A DNA stretch of 41,173 nt from an uncultured Kiloniellales bacterium (GTDB taxonomy: Bacteria; Pseudomonadota; Alphaproteobacteria; Kiloniellales; JAKSDN01): contig CAMYKD010000042.1 in NCBI GenBank assembly GCA_947258885.1, forward strand, positions 1 through 41,173. The letters are read 5' to 3'. Each line of letters begins with the position of its first letter. Position 1 is the stretch's first letter. Of this stretch, positions 1 to 6,919 are shown piece by piece. Position numbers and translations under genes: made by a program. The notes beneath the pieces are model-generated. The model ran no database searches, was not told the DNA's origin, and was given only the letters and a program-made list of their open reading frames with translations.

Positions 1-100
1 CCGGGGCGCAAGGCCCGGATGGGGTCTTCGGACCCTACGTCTCCCAGACGTGAAGCCTCCCTGTTCAACTTGCCGGGCCTTAGAGCCCGGCATTTTTTTT
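1..100 (+). ncRNA. 3' end of a structured RNA, possibly 6S RNA
   Basis: The first 100 bases can fold into consecutive hairpins: CCGGG 1-5 with CCCGG 14-18, GGGTC 22-26 with GACCC 31-35 closing a TTCG loop, and ACGTCT 37-42 with AGACGT 46-51. They end in a strong intrinsic terminator at 72-100. No reading frame with a start covers this stretch. The serial hairpins plus terminator look like the 3' part of a stable RNA whose 5' part lies outside the window. 6S RNA is my best guess from general resemblance, not from an alignment. It could also be an mRNA 3' end. Confidence 0.4.
72..100 (+). terminator. Intrinsic terminator
   Basis: A perfect 7-bp stem, GCCGGGC (72-78) with GCCCGGC (85-91), closes a 6-base loop and is followed by A and eight T. 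It ends the transcript entering from the left edge and insulates the gene starting at 216. Confidence 0.85.
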
Positions 101-215
101 GCGCTGACGTCGACGCCGCACGGGTGCTTTAAGGCTTCGTTAACTTGGGCCGGAGACTTTTGGTGAGCGAGAATCGCGGCTGCACGGTTGGCAAGGCGAT
201 CTCGGGGGAGTTCAA

Positions 216-773
216 ATGCAAACGGTGACGTTTCAGATTTCGCCCAGCGCGCGCTTCTTGGACAGACTGACGCTGTTGCAGTGGACGGTTATGGCCCTCG
301 CTGTTATAGCCGTTCTAGCTTGCGCGACGATTCTGTTCACGCAGCCGGTAAGTTGGGGCCAGCCACGTGCCGTCTTCTTCGTCCCACTCCTGGTGATCTG
401 CACAGCTCCAGTCTTCGTGCTGTCCAAGCGCTTTTCTCATCTGCCAGCACAGAACTTCATGCTGTTAGATGAAACGGGTCTCATTCTTGTCCGATTTGGA
501 CGGAAAATCAGCTGGAGTTGGCGAGATTTGCCGGCTTGCGCGGTAAGATCCCATGCGGCCCGGGGAAAGGTCATCGAGCTTCAACTACCGCCGGCCGCTA
601 AACGGCTCTCCCTTCTAGGATCATGGAAGGCGTGGCTTGCTGGCGATTGGTTCGACCGAAGCCGTCAGGTCATCCGAATGGACGACATTTTCGACGCGCC
701 TCTCGATGAAATCGCCAAGACCATGAATGCATACCGCGACCACGCCCTAGGCGATGCGGGCGCATCTACATGA
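216..773 (+). CDS. Small two-TM membrane protein, PH-like C-terminal part
   Basis: A 185-residue protein of unknown function. Two hydrophobic segments, about residues 22-43 and 50-70, form a membrane hairpin. After it comes a soluble part with alternating beta-type segments (LLDETGLILVRFG, then an SWSWRDL stretch) that resembles bacterial PH-like domains behind a membrane hairpin; that fold call is inference. The ATG at 216 follows a GGGGGAG ribosome site at a good distance, which favours it over the overlapping frame starting at 188. It is convergent with msrP, whose native stop (766-768) overlaps its last codons. It sits alone behind the RNA terminator, so it probably has its own promoter between 100 and 200. 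Confidence 0.7.
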   Translation: MQTVTFQISPSARFLDRLTLLQWTVMALAVIAVLACATILFTQPVSWGQPRAVFFVPLLVICTAPVFVLSKRFSHLPAQNFMLLDETGLILVRFGRKISWSWRDLPACAVRSHAARGKVIELQLPPAAKRLSLLGSWKAWLAGDWFDRSRQVIRMDDIFDAPLDEIAKTMNAYRDHALGDAGAST

Positions 774-1816
774 ACAGCTTTTCGCCCTCGAGGCCCTTGT
801 AGAGGTCGGCGACGAACTCGCCGTAGCCGTTGAAGAGCTGGGTCTCGAGCCGATGGTTGGCCGTTGAAGAGCTGGGTCTCGAGCCGATGGTTGGCGCCCA
901 GCACGCGCTCGGAAGCCTGGCTCCAGCGCGGGTGCGGCACGTTGGGGTTGACGTTGGCCCAGAAGCCGTACTCGGCGGCCTGGACCTCCTCCCAGAAGCT
1001 CACCGGGCGGATCTCGGTGAACTGGAAGCGCACGATGCCCTTGATCGACTTGAAGCCGTACTTCCACGGCACGGCGAGGCGCAGCGGGGCGCCGTTCTGC
1101 TTGGGCATGGGCTTGCCGTAGATGCCGGTGGCGATGAACGCCAGCTCGTTGGTCGCCTCGGCGACCGTCAGGCCCTCCTCGTAGGGCCAGGGGTACCAGG
1201 GCGCCTTCTGGCCCGAGGCCACCTCGGGGTCGTGGAAGGTGGTCATGCGGACGTACTTGGCCGAGGACAGCGGCTTGGCGAGGTCGACCAGCGCCTTCAG
1301 GGGAAAGCCGCTCCAGGGCACGGCCATGGACCAGGCCTCGACGCAGCGGTGGCGGTAGAGCCGCTCCTCCAGCGGCATCTTGGCCAGAAGCTCGTCGATG
1401 CCGATCTCGAAAGGCCGCTCGACCAGGCCGTCGATCACCACTGTCCAGGGCCTGAGCGGCAACGCTTGGGCCTTCTTCCAGATGTTTTTGGACGAGCCGA
1501 ACTCGTAGTAGTTGTTGTAGGTCGTGGCGTCGGCCTCGGGCGTCTGGTCGCGGTCGAGCCGGTAGCGCAGGTTGCGCGTTACTGGATAGAGGTGGGCCGA
1601 AGGGTCGGGCTCGGCCGCCACGGCTTGCGCCACGGCCCCGCCGGCGCGGGCGGTCGGCGCGGGCGCCTCGTCGCAGGCGCTCAGCAGCGCCGGGGCCGCC
1701 AGCAGGATCGGTCCGGCCGCCGCGGCCTTGAGCAGGCGCCGCCGGTCGTGGAAAACCGCCTCGGGCGTGGCCGCGCGCTCCGGCAATTCCCAACCGCGTT
1801 TGAGCTTGATCAGCAT
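665..1816 (-). CDS. msrP: MsrP, periplasmic methionine-sulfoxide reductase catalytic subunit, C-terminus frameshifted
   Basis: Molybdopterin enzyme of the YedY/MsrP family, which reduces methionine sulfoxide in periplasmic proteins. A Tat motif (RRRLLK, residues 25-30) and hydrophobic stretch precede the sulfite-oxidase-fold domain. The molybdenum-ligand cysteine is in RCVEAWSM (Cys158). The start at 1816 has a GGGAAG ribosome site; the longer frame from 1867 does not. A 34-bp direct duplication at 827-894 shifts the frame, so the last 19 native residues (ending EGEKLFM, stop 766-768) are replaced by a foreign tail reaching a stop at 665. With one copy removed the gene is 339 codons, the normal family size. 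It is last in the minus-strand exported-protein set. No msrQ (haem membrane partner) lies beside it. The core may still fold, as only the tail is changed. Confidence 0.9.
   Translation of the reverse strand: MLIKLKRGWELPERAATPEAVFHDRRRLLKAAAAGPILLAAPALLSACDEAPAPTARAGGAVAQAVAAEPDPSAHLYPVTRNLRYRLDRDQTPEADATTYNNYYEFGSSKNIWKKAQALPLRPWTVVIDGLVERPFEIGIDELLAKMPLEERLYRHRCVEAWSMAVPWSGFPLKALVDLAKPLSSAKYVRMTTFHDPEVASGQKAPWYPWPYEEGLTVAEATNELAFIATGIYGKPMPKQNGAPLRLAVPWKYGFKSIKGIVRFQFTEIRPVSFWEEVQAAEYGFWANVNPNVPHPRWSQASERVLGANHRLETQLFNGQPSARDPALQRLRRVRRRPLQGPRGRKAVHVDAPASPRAWSRYAFMVLAISSRGASKMSSIRMT
827..894. repeat. 34-bp perfect tandem duplication inside msrP
   Basis: Bases 827-860 and 861-894 are identical, each running from CCGTTGAAGAG to CGATGGTTGG. 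Because 34 is not a multiple of 3, the duplication shifts the msrP frame. Deleting either copy restores the conserved C-terminus and a frame of exactly 339 codons. It is either a recent slippage mutation or an assembly or consensus error. Confidence 0.97.
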
Positions 1817-1826
1817 CTGGCTTCCC

Positions 1827-2372
1827 TCACTGTTTCTCCAGATAGTCCTTGTCGGCCTCGGTGCCAAGGCCCAGCACGCCGTCGCGCCCGATCACGGCCT
1901 TGACCTGCGGGTCGTTGCGGAACCACTGCTTGGCCTCGGGGCCGCCCGCCTGGAAGCCGTTCGCCTCGGCCCACTTGGTCAGGAAGCGGTTGGCCCGCCG
2001 CCACTTGCCGTCCGGCGCCTCCTTGACGAACTGCAGCGCGAAGATCTTGGTGTCCCGGTTTGTCGTGAACAGCCCGTCGGCCACGACCCGCTTGCCGCAG
2101 AAGTCGATCAGCTCGGCCGCCGCGCCCGAGAAGGCCGTGAAGTTTTTGACCGGCAGCACGAGGACGCCGGCGTCGGTCACCAGGCCCAGTTGGCGGTTGC
2201 CGGCGCCGCAGTCCCCGGGACAGTCGCCGGTCAGCTCGCAGAGCACGTCGACCACCTTGGCCTCGAAGCGCGCCACCTCCTCCTCGGGCAAGCCCCACTC
2301 CTCGGCGGCCCAGGCCGGCGCCGCGGCCAGCAGGCCGGCGATCAGGGCTGCCGCGCTCGAGATTCTCTTCAT
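1827..2372 (-). CDS. Exported Cys-containing protein, OB-like pattern
   Basis: A 181-residue protein with a classical signal peptide (residues 1-22, cleavage after PAWA). The mature part carries a cysteine cluster in a VVDVLCELTGDCPGDCGAG-type stretch, then short beta-type segments, and a further Cys in IDFCGKRVVADG. The order of features (Val-Val-Asp before the first Cys, a Gly-Leu turn, then a G-x-x-V-x-x-D-G-L-F strand) parallels the gene just upstream, so the two may be distant paralogues with an OB-like fold. No function is recognised; metal, haem or disulfide chemistry are possibilities only. It starts 4 nt after the upstream stop and its own stop is 10 nt before msrP, so co-transcription is nearly certain. 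Confidence 0.8.
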   Translation of the reverse strand: MKRISSAAALIAGLLAAAPAWAAEEWGLPEEEVARFEAKVVDVLCELTGDCPGDCGAGNRQLGLVTDAGVLVLPVKNFTAFSGAAAELIDFCGKRVVADGLFTTNRDTKIFALQFVKEAPDGKWRRANRFLTKWAEANGFQAGGPEAKQWFRNDPQVKAVIGRDGVLGLGTEADKDYLEKQ

Positions 2373-2376
2373 CGTC

Positions 2377-2811
2377 TCACTTCCCGAAGGGCTGAACGCC
2401 CCATTCCTCGTGGTTGACCTTGACGATACCCTCGTCGGCGAGCACCCGGTCGACTATCAGATAGTTGATGCCGTCGCGCTTGTAGAGCGCGCCGTCCACC
2501 TTGACCCGGTGGGTCTGGATCTCGAGCACGGCCGGGTTGGCGACGCTGGTCGCGTCGTCCCCCATCTTGAGCACCATGTAGACCGTGCCGTCGTCGCCGA
2601 GGATGCCGACCGGAATGCCGCCCGCCGCGCACCACACGGCGCACTGGTGATGGGCCGAGCCCTCGGGAAACATGATCTCGGTGATATAGCACCAGCTGTC
2701 GATGACCTCGCCGGTCACCTTGACCCGCTCGCCCGCCGCCAAGGCGGGCTCCGCTGTCACGGCGGTCAGGGCCAGGCCGGTGGCGGCAATCCAAGCAGGA
2801 ATTCTGGACAT
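2377..2811 (-). CDS. Exported OB-like protein with Cys/His cluster
   Basis: A 144-residue protein with a signal peptide (residues 1-25, ending ALAAG). The mature domain opens with VTGEVIDSWCY and continues to an HHQCAVWC cluster and a GGIPVGIL turn, then strands and a final DGALYKRDGINYL stretch. One Cys in the first strand plus two Cys and two His in the next segment suggest a metal or redox centre, but I cannot name the ligand. The pattern matches the downstream gene. The start at 2811 has a GGAGG site 4 nt upstream; the longer frame from 3099 lacks a signal peptide and overlaps the spondin gene. It lies between the spondin gene (67-nt gap) and its relative (4-nt gap). Confidence 0.8.
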   Translation of the reverse strand: MSRIPAWIAATGLALTAVTAEPALAAGERVKVTGEVIDSWCYITEIMFPEGSAHHQCAVWCAAGGIPVGILGDDGTVYMVLKMGDDATSVANPAVLEIQTHRVKVDGALYKRDGINYLIVDRVLADEGIVKVNHEEWGVQPFGK

Positions 2812-2878
2812 GTGGCCTCCATCCGGAATGAGGCGCGGCGCGGCGGATCGCGCGAGAGCGATCCGCCGCGCCGGACCG

Positions 2879-3550
2879 TCAATCTTTGGGCGCGCGGCGG
2901 ATAATGACCCGCGCGACGGGATTGCGCCAGTCCCGTTGGGCGTCGTCGAGATCGCCGATGCCGTGGATGCCGGCGTGCACGTGGACGTGGCCCTCGCCCT
3001 CCGGCGACCCGGACCCGCCGGGGCAGACGAACGGCGGTCCTGGGATCGAATCGCAAGATTCGTCGTTGGCCTCCGTGCCGGCGTCATAGGCGAGCGCAAG
3101 GAAGGCTCCGGACCTCTTGCCCTTGGGGGCGCGGACGCCGTTCAGGGCGACGAAGGCGTCGTTGGTGGGCACCAGCATGGCGGCCAGGCTGACCCGCGTG
3201 AAGTCGTCGTCGGCTTCGACTTGCAGGCTCACCGACTGGCCGGGCGGCAGTACGCCGTCGCCCGTGGCGACATCGCCTACGTAGGGATTGCCGGCGAGCG
3301 CGGCCACGAAGGGCGCGGTGTCGCCCCCCTCGGCCAGGCTCTCCAACTCGTCGCTCGCGGCCTCGCCCGGAGTGAAGAGTTGGACCCCGGGCTTATGCGA
3401 CACCACTAGGAAGGGCGTAAAGAACTGGCCCCGCGTGAGGTTCGTGATGGTGACCTCGTAGGTGGCGTCGTCGTCGGCCAGCGCGGCTCCGGCGGTGACC
3501 AGGGTGCCGGCGGCCGCAAGCAACGCCAGGGCCCTGTTGATAGGATTCAT
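2879..3550 (-). CDS. Spondin_N domain exported protein
   Basis: A 223-residue secreted protein. The signal peptide (residues 1-25, ending GAALA) is followed by a spondin_N domain, recognisable from YEVTITNLTRGQFFTPFLVVSHK, a long acidic middle part, and VSLAAMLVPTNDAFVALNGV. The C-terminal part has a two-Cys loop (SCDSIPGPPFVCPGG) and a His-rich stretch (GHVHVHAGIHG). In animals the N-spondin domain is an extracellular adhesion module; bacterial members are exported and of unknown role. I chose the ATG at 3550 because GAGGAA lies 9 nt upstream, while the ATG at 3559 overlaps that site. It is second in the exported-protein set, 51 nt after the CNPC-repeat gene. Confidence 0.85.
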   Translation of the reverse strand: MNPINRALALLAAAGTLVTAGAALADDDATYEVTITNLTRGQFFTPFLVVSHKPGVQLFTPGEAASDELESLAEGGDTAPFVAALAGNPYVGDVATGDGVLPPGQSVSLQVEADDDFTRVSLAAMLVPTNDAFVALNGVRAPKGKRSGAFLALAYDAGTEANDESCDSIPGPPFVCPGGSGSPEGEGHVHVHAGIHGIGDLDDAQRDWRNPVARVIIRRAPKD

Positions 3551-3601
3551 CGTTTCCATTCCTCTCGTCAAACAGTCGACTCTCGATGGCAGAATCGGGC
3601 C

Positions 3602-3916
3602 CTAGTTGGCCGCGCAGGGATTGCAGGGGTTTTTCGCGGCGCAGGGGTTGCACGGAGTCTTGGCCGCGCAGGGGTTGCAGGGGCTGGCCGCGGCCGCGCA
3701 GGGGTTGCACGGGTTCTTGGCGGCGCAGGGGTTGCAGGGATTGCACGGGGTCTTGGCCGCGCAGGGATTGCAGGGGCTACAGCCCGCCGCGACCTGAACG
3801 GGGGTCGCCGCGGCATGGGCCACGGCGGCCGGCAGGGCCGCGGCGCTGCTCAGGAGGACCGCGGCGCTCAGGGCCACGGCGGTCTCTTTCAGCCTGGGGG
3901 GGATGGTCTTGGTCAT
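3602..3916 (-). CDS. Exported Cys-Pro-Asn repeat protein (14 Cys)
   Basis: A 104-residue protein with a signal peptide (residues 1-36, ending AVAHA) and a mature region made almost wholly of CNPCAAK/CNPCAAN-type repeats: 14 cysteines, each in an x-P-C or C-x-P-C setting, separated by AAK or AAA. It has no other domain. Such a regular CxPC ladder could bind soft metals or form a disulfide-rich wall or matrix protein; neither is shown. The ATG at 3916 has GGGAGA at about 9 nt. It is first in the set of five exported proteins and lies about 95 nt downstream of the CTTTA-type site array. The repeat may vary in copy number by slippage. Confidence 0.85.
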   Translation of the reverse strand: MTKTIPPRLKETAVALSAAVLLSSAAALPAAVAHAAATPVQVAAGCSPCNPCAAKTPCNPCNPCAAKNPCNPCAAAASPCNPCAAKTPCNPCAAKNPCNPCAAN

Positions 3917-4010
3917 GTGTCGTTGTCTCCCAACTCGGGTTTGTGTTCGCCGGCCGGCCCTGTATCGGAGGGCCGCAGCCCTGCGGGCCCGGCATGACCA
4001 AGATGGGAGG

Positions 4011-4054
4011 CCTGTGTAAAGCGCGGATAACGACGCCTTAAAGATTGTGTAAAG
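4011..4054 (-). promoter_or_regulatory. Candidate OmpR-family binding array, 11-bp phased
   Basis: Read on the minus strand, the stretch divides into four consecutive 11-mers: CTTTACACAAT, CTTTAAGGCGT, CGTTATCCGCG and CTTTACACAGG. Three begin with CTTTA and the other is a partial match. Direct repeats with an 11-bp period are the usual site form for OmpR/PhoB-family regulators, and such a regulator is encoded at 5306-6016. The array ends about 95 nt before the start of the CNPC-repeat gene, so it could activate the exported-protein set. The link to that particular regulator is inference. Confidence 0.5.
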
Positions 4055-4114
4055 GCCGATCACATTGCCGTTATGCCAAGGGCCAAGATCGGTGACCTTT
4101 GGCTTCGGCCCGGC

Positions 4115-4201
4115 GGAGAAATAGGGTCAGACCCCAATTTCTCCAATTTCTGAATTTTCGGATTTCTGCTGGAAACGGAGAAATAGGGTCTGACCCTATT
4201 T
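4115..4201. repeat. Paired palindromic element with GGGTC-n-GACCC core
   Basis: Two related palindromes start 62 bp apart, each with GGAGAAATAGGGTC followed by n and GACCC. In the first (4115-4144), GGAGAAAT pairs with ATTTCTCC and GGGTC with GACCC. In the second (4177-4201), AAATAGGGTC pairs with GACCCTATTT. This resembles dispersed REP/MITE-like palindromes common in proteobacterial intergenic DNA; that identification rests on recall. It fills the gap between the kinase stop (4222) and the site array. The second hairpin ends in only four T and is not an ideal terminator for either strand. Confidence 0.6.
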
Positions 4202-4221
4202 TCAAACTGCCAGGTTTGGCT

Positions 4222-5286
4222 TCAAGCCGGCAGGGTGAACCAGATCCGGACCCGGCCTTCGGCGCTCTCGGCGCCGACCCGGCCGCCGTGGGCTTCGACC
4301 AGCTCCTTGACGATCGCGAGCCCGATCCCGGCGCCGCCGCTGTCGCGCGAGCGCGACTTCTCGGCCCGGTGGAAGCGTTCGAAGATGAGCTTCAGGTCGG
4401 TCTCCGCGATCTCGGGCCCGGAATTGGCGAAGGTCGCCTTGATCCCCTCGGCCACGCGCTCGGTCGAGATCGAGAGGGCGCCTTTGCCGGGGGTGTATTG
4501 GCAGGCGTTCTGGATCAGGTTGCGCAGCACCTGCAGCAGCTTGTCCCGGTCGCCCGTCACCCGGCCAGCCGCCTCGGCGTAGTGCGTCTCCAGCGAGATG
4601 CCGCGCGATTCGAACTGATAGCGGTAGAGCTCGAGGACCTGTTCGATCAGGTCGGGCAGGGCGATCTCCTCGCGCTGCAGATAGGCCCGGGCGGCGTCGG
4701 CCTTGGTCAGCTGGTTGATGTCCTCGGCCAGCCGGACGAGCCGCAGGATCTCCTCCTGGAGCATCTCGAAGGTCTCCTTCGACGGCGGCACCACGCCGTC
4801 GGCCAGGGCCTCGAGGTAGCCGCGGATGTTGGTCAGCGGCGTGCGCAGCTCGTGCGCCATGTCGACCACCATGGAGCGGCGCAGCCGCTCGACCCGCTCC
4901 AGGCCGTCGGCCATCTGGTTGAACGCGCGCGCCAAGTGGCCGACCTCGTCGCGCGAGGCGGCCTCGACACGGTCGGTATAGTCGCCCGCGGCGATCCGCC
5001 TCGATATCGCCGCCATGTCGGAAAGCGGCCGCAGGACCTTGCGGGTCAGCAGAAGGCTCAGCAGGACGGCGAGCGCCAGGGCCGCCACGCTGACCTGGAT
5101 CAGATAGCGGTGTATGGCGTCCAGGAACATCTGGTGGCTTTCGGCCGGGTCGATGTTGTACTGCTTCATGAGGACGGAGAAATAGTCGGCCGCCAGGAAG
5201 TCGACGGCCAGCCAGACCACCAGAAAGACCACGCCGATCATGGCCGCGTTGATCGCCAGGAGCTTCCACAGCAGGCGGCTTTTCAT
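4222..5286 (-). CDS. Sensor histidine kinase, HAMP-HisKA-HATPase
   Basis: A 354-residue membrane sensor kinase. TM1 is about residues 8-30, a short periplasmic loop of roughly 30 residues follows, and TM2 is about 63-82. Then come HAMP (to about 135), HisKA with phospho-acceptor His145 in DMAHELRTPL, and the HATPase domain with N-box NLIQN (Asn260) and the glycine-rich DSGGAGIGLAI. All catalytic motifs are intact. The organisation is BaeS-like. The small periplasmic loop suggests that it senses through the membrane or via a partner. It follows its response regulator by 19 nt. Its neighbours downstream are exported redox and Cys proteins including MsrP; in E. coli the HprSR (YedVW) pair controls msrPQ, which is a suggestive parallel. 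Confidence 0.92.
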   Translation of the reverse strand: MKSRLLWKLLAINAAMIGVVFLVVWLAVDFLAADYFSVLMKQYNIDPAESHQMFLDAIHRYLIQVSVAALALAVLLSLLLTRKVLRPLSDMAAISRRIAAGDYTDRVEAASRDEVGHLARAFNQMADGLERVERLRRSMVVDMAHELRTPLTNIRGYLEALADGVVPPSKETFEMLQEEILRLVRLAEDINQLTKADAARAYLQREEIALPDLIEQVLELYRYQFESRGISLETHYAEAAGRVTGDRDKLLQVLRNLIQNACQYTPGKGALSISTERVAEGIKATFANSGPEIAETDLKLIFERFHRAEKSRSRDSGGAGIGLAIVKELVEAHGGRVGAESAEGRVRIWFTLPA

Positions 5287-5305
5287 GCCCGGCCCCCGGC
5301 GCTCA

Positions 5306-6016
5306 TCACGTATCGTCCCGCTCGGCGAAGCGGTAGCCGACGCCGCGCACCGTCAGGATGTAGCGCGGCTCGGAGGGGTCGGCCTCGATCTTCTGCCGGA
5401 GCTTGCCGATGTGGACGTCGATCACCCGGTCGACCACGGCCTCGCCGTGCCGATGGAGATGGCCCAGCAGGACGTCGCGCGAGAAGACCCGCCCCGGCGC
5501 GCTCATCAGGGTATAGAGAAGCGTGTACTCCGACGGGGTCAAGGGGATCGAGCGGCCGTCCAGGGTTACTTTGTGCTTGTCCGGCTCGAGGACCAGCTGC
5601 CCGTGCCGCAGGCGCGCGTCGGCGTCCGGCCCTGCGGGCCGCGACCGGCGCAGGATGGCCTTGACCCTTTCGACCAGCTCGCGCGGGCTGAACGGCTTGA
5701 CCACGTAGTCGTCGGCCCCCAGGGAGAAGCCCAGGATCCGGTCCAGCTCCTCCTCGCGGGCGGTCAGGATCAGGATCGGAACGTCGGACTGCTTGCGGAT
5801 CTCGCGGCACAGGTCCCAGCCGTCGACGCCGGGCAGCATGAGGTCCAGGACGACGAAGCCGGGCTTGTGCCGGCGGAGGAGCTCGAGGCCCGCGGGCCCG
5901 TCGTGGGCGACGATCGGCTCGAAGCCGGCCTTCGCGAGGTAGGTCTCGACCAGCGCGGCGATGTTCCGATCGTCCTCGACGACGAGGATCGGGTTCGCTG
6001 AGCGGGGATCTTGCAT
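5306..6016 (-). CDS. OmpR-family response regulator
   Basis: A 236-residue regulator. The receiver domain (about 8-120) has the acidic pair Glu14-Asp15, phospho-acceptor Asp58 in VVLDLMLPG, Thr85 and Lys107 in VVKPFS. The C-terminal winged helix (about 135-230) contains LTPSEYTLLYTLMSAPGRVFSR and the VRGVGYRF wing. I took the ATG at 6016 because the receiver begins directly after it; the 22 residues upstream in the open frame look non-coding. No clear ribosome site is visible. It pairs with the kinase at 4222-5286. The phased CTTTA sites at 4011-4054 have the form expected for this family, and none are visible upstream of its own start, so autoregulation is not indicated. Confidence 0.92.
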   Translation of the reverse strand: MQDPRSANPILVVEDDRNIAALVETYLAKAGFEPIVAHDGPAGLELLRRHKPGFVVLDLMLPGVDGWDLCREIRKQSDVPILILTAREEELDRILGFSLGADDYVVKPFSPRELVERVKAILRRSRPAGPDADARLRHGQLVLEPDKHKVTLDGRSIPLTPSEYTLLYTLMSAPGRVFSRDVLLGHLHRHGEAVVDRVIDVHIGKLRQKIEADPSEPRYILTVRGVGYRFAERDDT

Positions 6017-6103
6017 CGGCGGGGGCCTGTTCGTCGCGATCGCTCCGGGGCGCAGGGTGCAGGCCGCCCCGCCGCGCGTCAATGGCCCGACGACAAACGG
6101 CGG

Positions 6104-6901
6104 TCAGGCGGTGAACGCGAGCCGGACCTCGCCGAGGGGCCCGAAGTCCGCGACCGCCTCGTCCCCGGCATCCAGCTCGACGAACTCGGTCACCACGCCG
6201 GTGGTGACCACCTGACCGGCCGCGACGCCCTGGCCGCGGCGCGCGCGGTGGTCGACCAGCCAGGCGAGCGCGGTCAGGGGGCCGCCCAGCGCGTTGCCGC
6301 CGACGCCGGTCCCGGCCGGCTCGCCGTTGACTCTGAGCGTGACCTCGTGCCGCGGCAGGTCGAGTTCGCGCCAGTCCGCGCAGGCCGGGCCCAGAATCAG
6401 GGCGGCGTTCACCCCGTTGTCGGCGATCAGCGAGGCCACGCCCTGGCGGCGCCAGTCCTGCAGGCCGCTGGTCACGAGCTCAATGGCCGGGTGCAGCTCC
6501 GCCACGGCGGCGGCCACCTCCTCGGGCGTATAGCCGTTCGCGCGGGGCGCCAGGTCGCGGCCCAGGCGAAAGGCGAACTCCGGCTCGATCAGGCGGAACG
6601 GGAAGCGCGCGGCGGCGAGTACGGCCGGACTGTCGTGCAGATCATCCTTCAGGACACAGCCGGCGAAGGGCGCGTCGATCCCGAGGAAGGCCTGGGCCTT
6701 GGCGCTGGTCGCACCGATCTTGAAGCCGGCCACGGCACCGCCCGACAAGGCCACGAAGGCGTCCTGGGCGAGATAGCCCTCGACCAGGGTCGCCGGCCGA
6801 CAGTCGTCCGGCAACGCCTCGATCGGCCGTCGCGCGCGCCGGGCCGCGAGCAGCAGAGCCGCCGCGCGCTCGGCCGGCCCCTGGGTGGCGCTGGTCGTCA
6901 T
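6104..6901 (-). CDS. 2-keto-4-pentenoate hydratase / 2-oxo-hepta-3-ene-dioate hydratase family
   Basis: A 265-residue cytoplasmic protein of the MhpD/FAH-related hydratase group. Family marks are FKIGATSAKAQAFLGIDAPF, the metal-site stretch EPEFAFRLGRDL, HPAIELVTSG, and the end region TGVVTEFVELDAGDEAVADFGPLGEVRL. Members add water to 2-hydroxy-2,4-dienoates or decarboxylate 4-oxalocrotonate in aromatic meta-cleavage. No other meta-cleavage genes are nearby, so the substrate cannot be stated. It lies 18 nt after the EF-G-like gene and 87 nt before the response regulator, in the same direction. The ribosome site is weak, so translation coupling to the upstream gene is possible. Confidence 0.85.
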   Translation of the reverse strand: MTTSATQGPAERAAALLLAARRARRPIEALPDDCRPATLVEGYLAQDAFVALSGGAVAGFKIGATSAKAQAFLGIDAPFAGCVLKDDLHDSPAVLAAARFPFRLIEPEFAFRLGRDLAPRANGYTPEEVAAAVAELHPAIELVTSGLQDWRRQGVASLIADNGVNAALILGPACADWRELDLPRHEVTLRVNGEPAGTGVGGNALGGPLTALAWLVDHRARRGQGVAAGQVVTTGVVTEFVELDAGDEAVADFGPLGEVRLAFTA

Positions 6902-6919
6902 GGCGCGGCCCTTGCCCGG

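Noticed and set aside
3602-3800. CRISPR-like or simple DNA repeat array
   Set aside because: The periodicity is that of codons for CNPCAAK repeats in a frame with a signal peptide and ribosome site, with no spacer-repeat structure.
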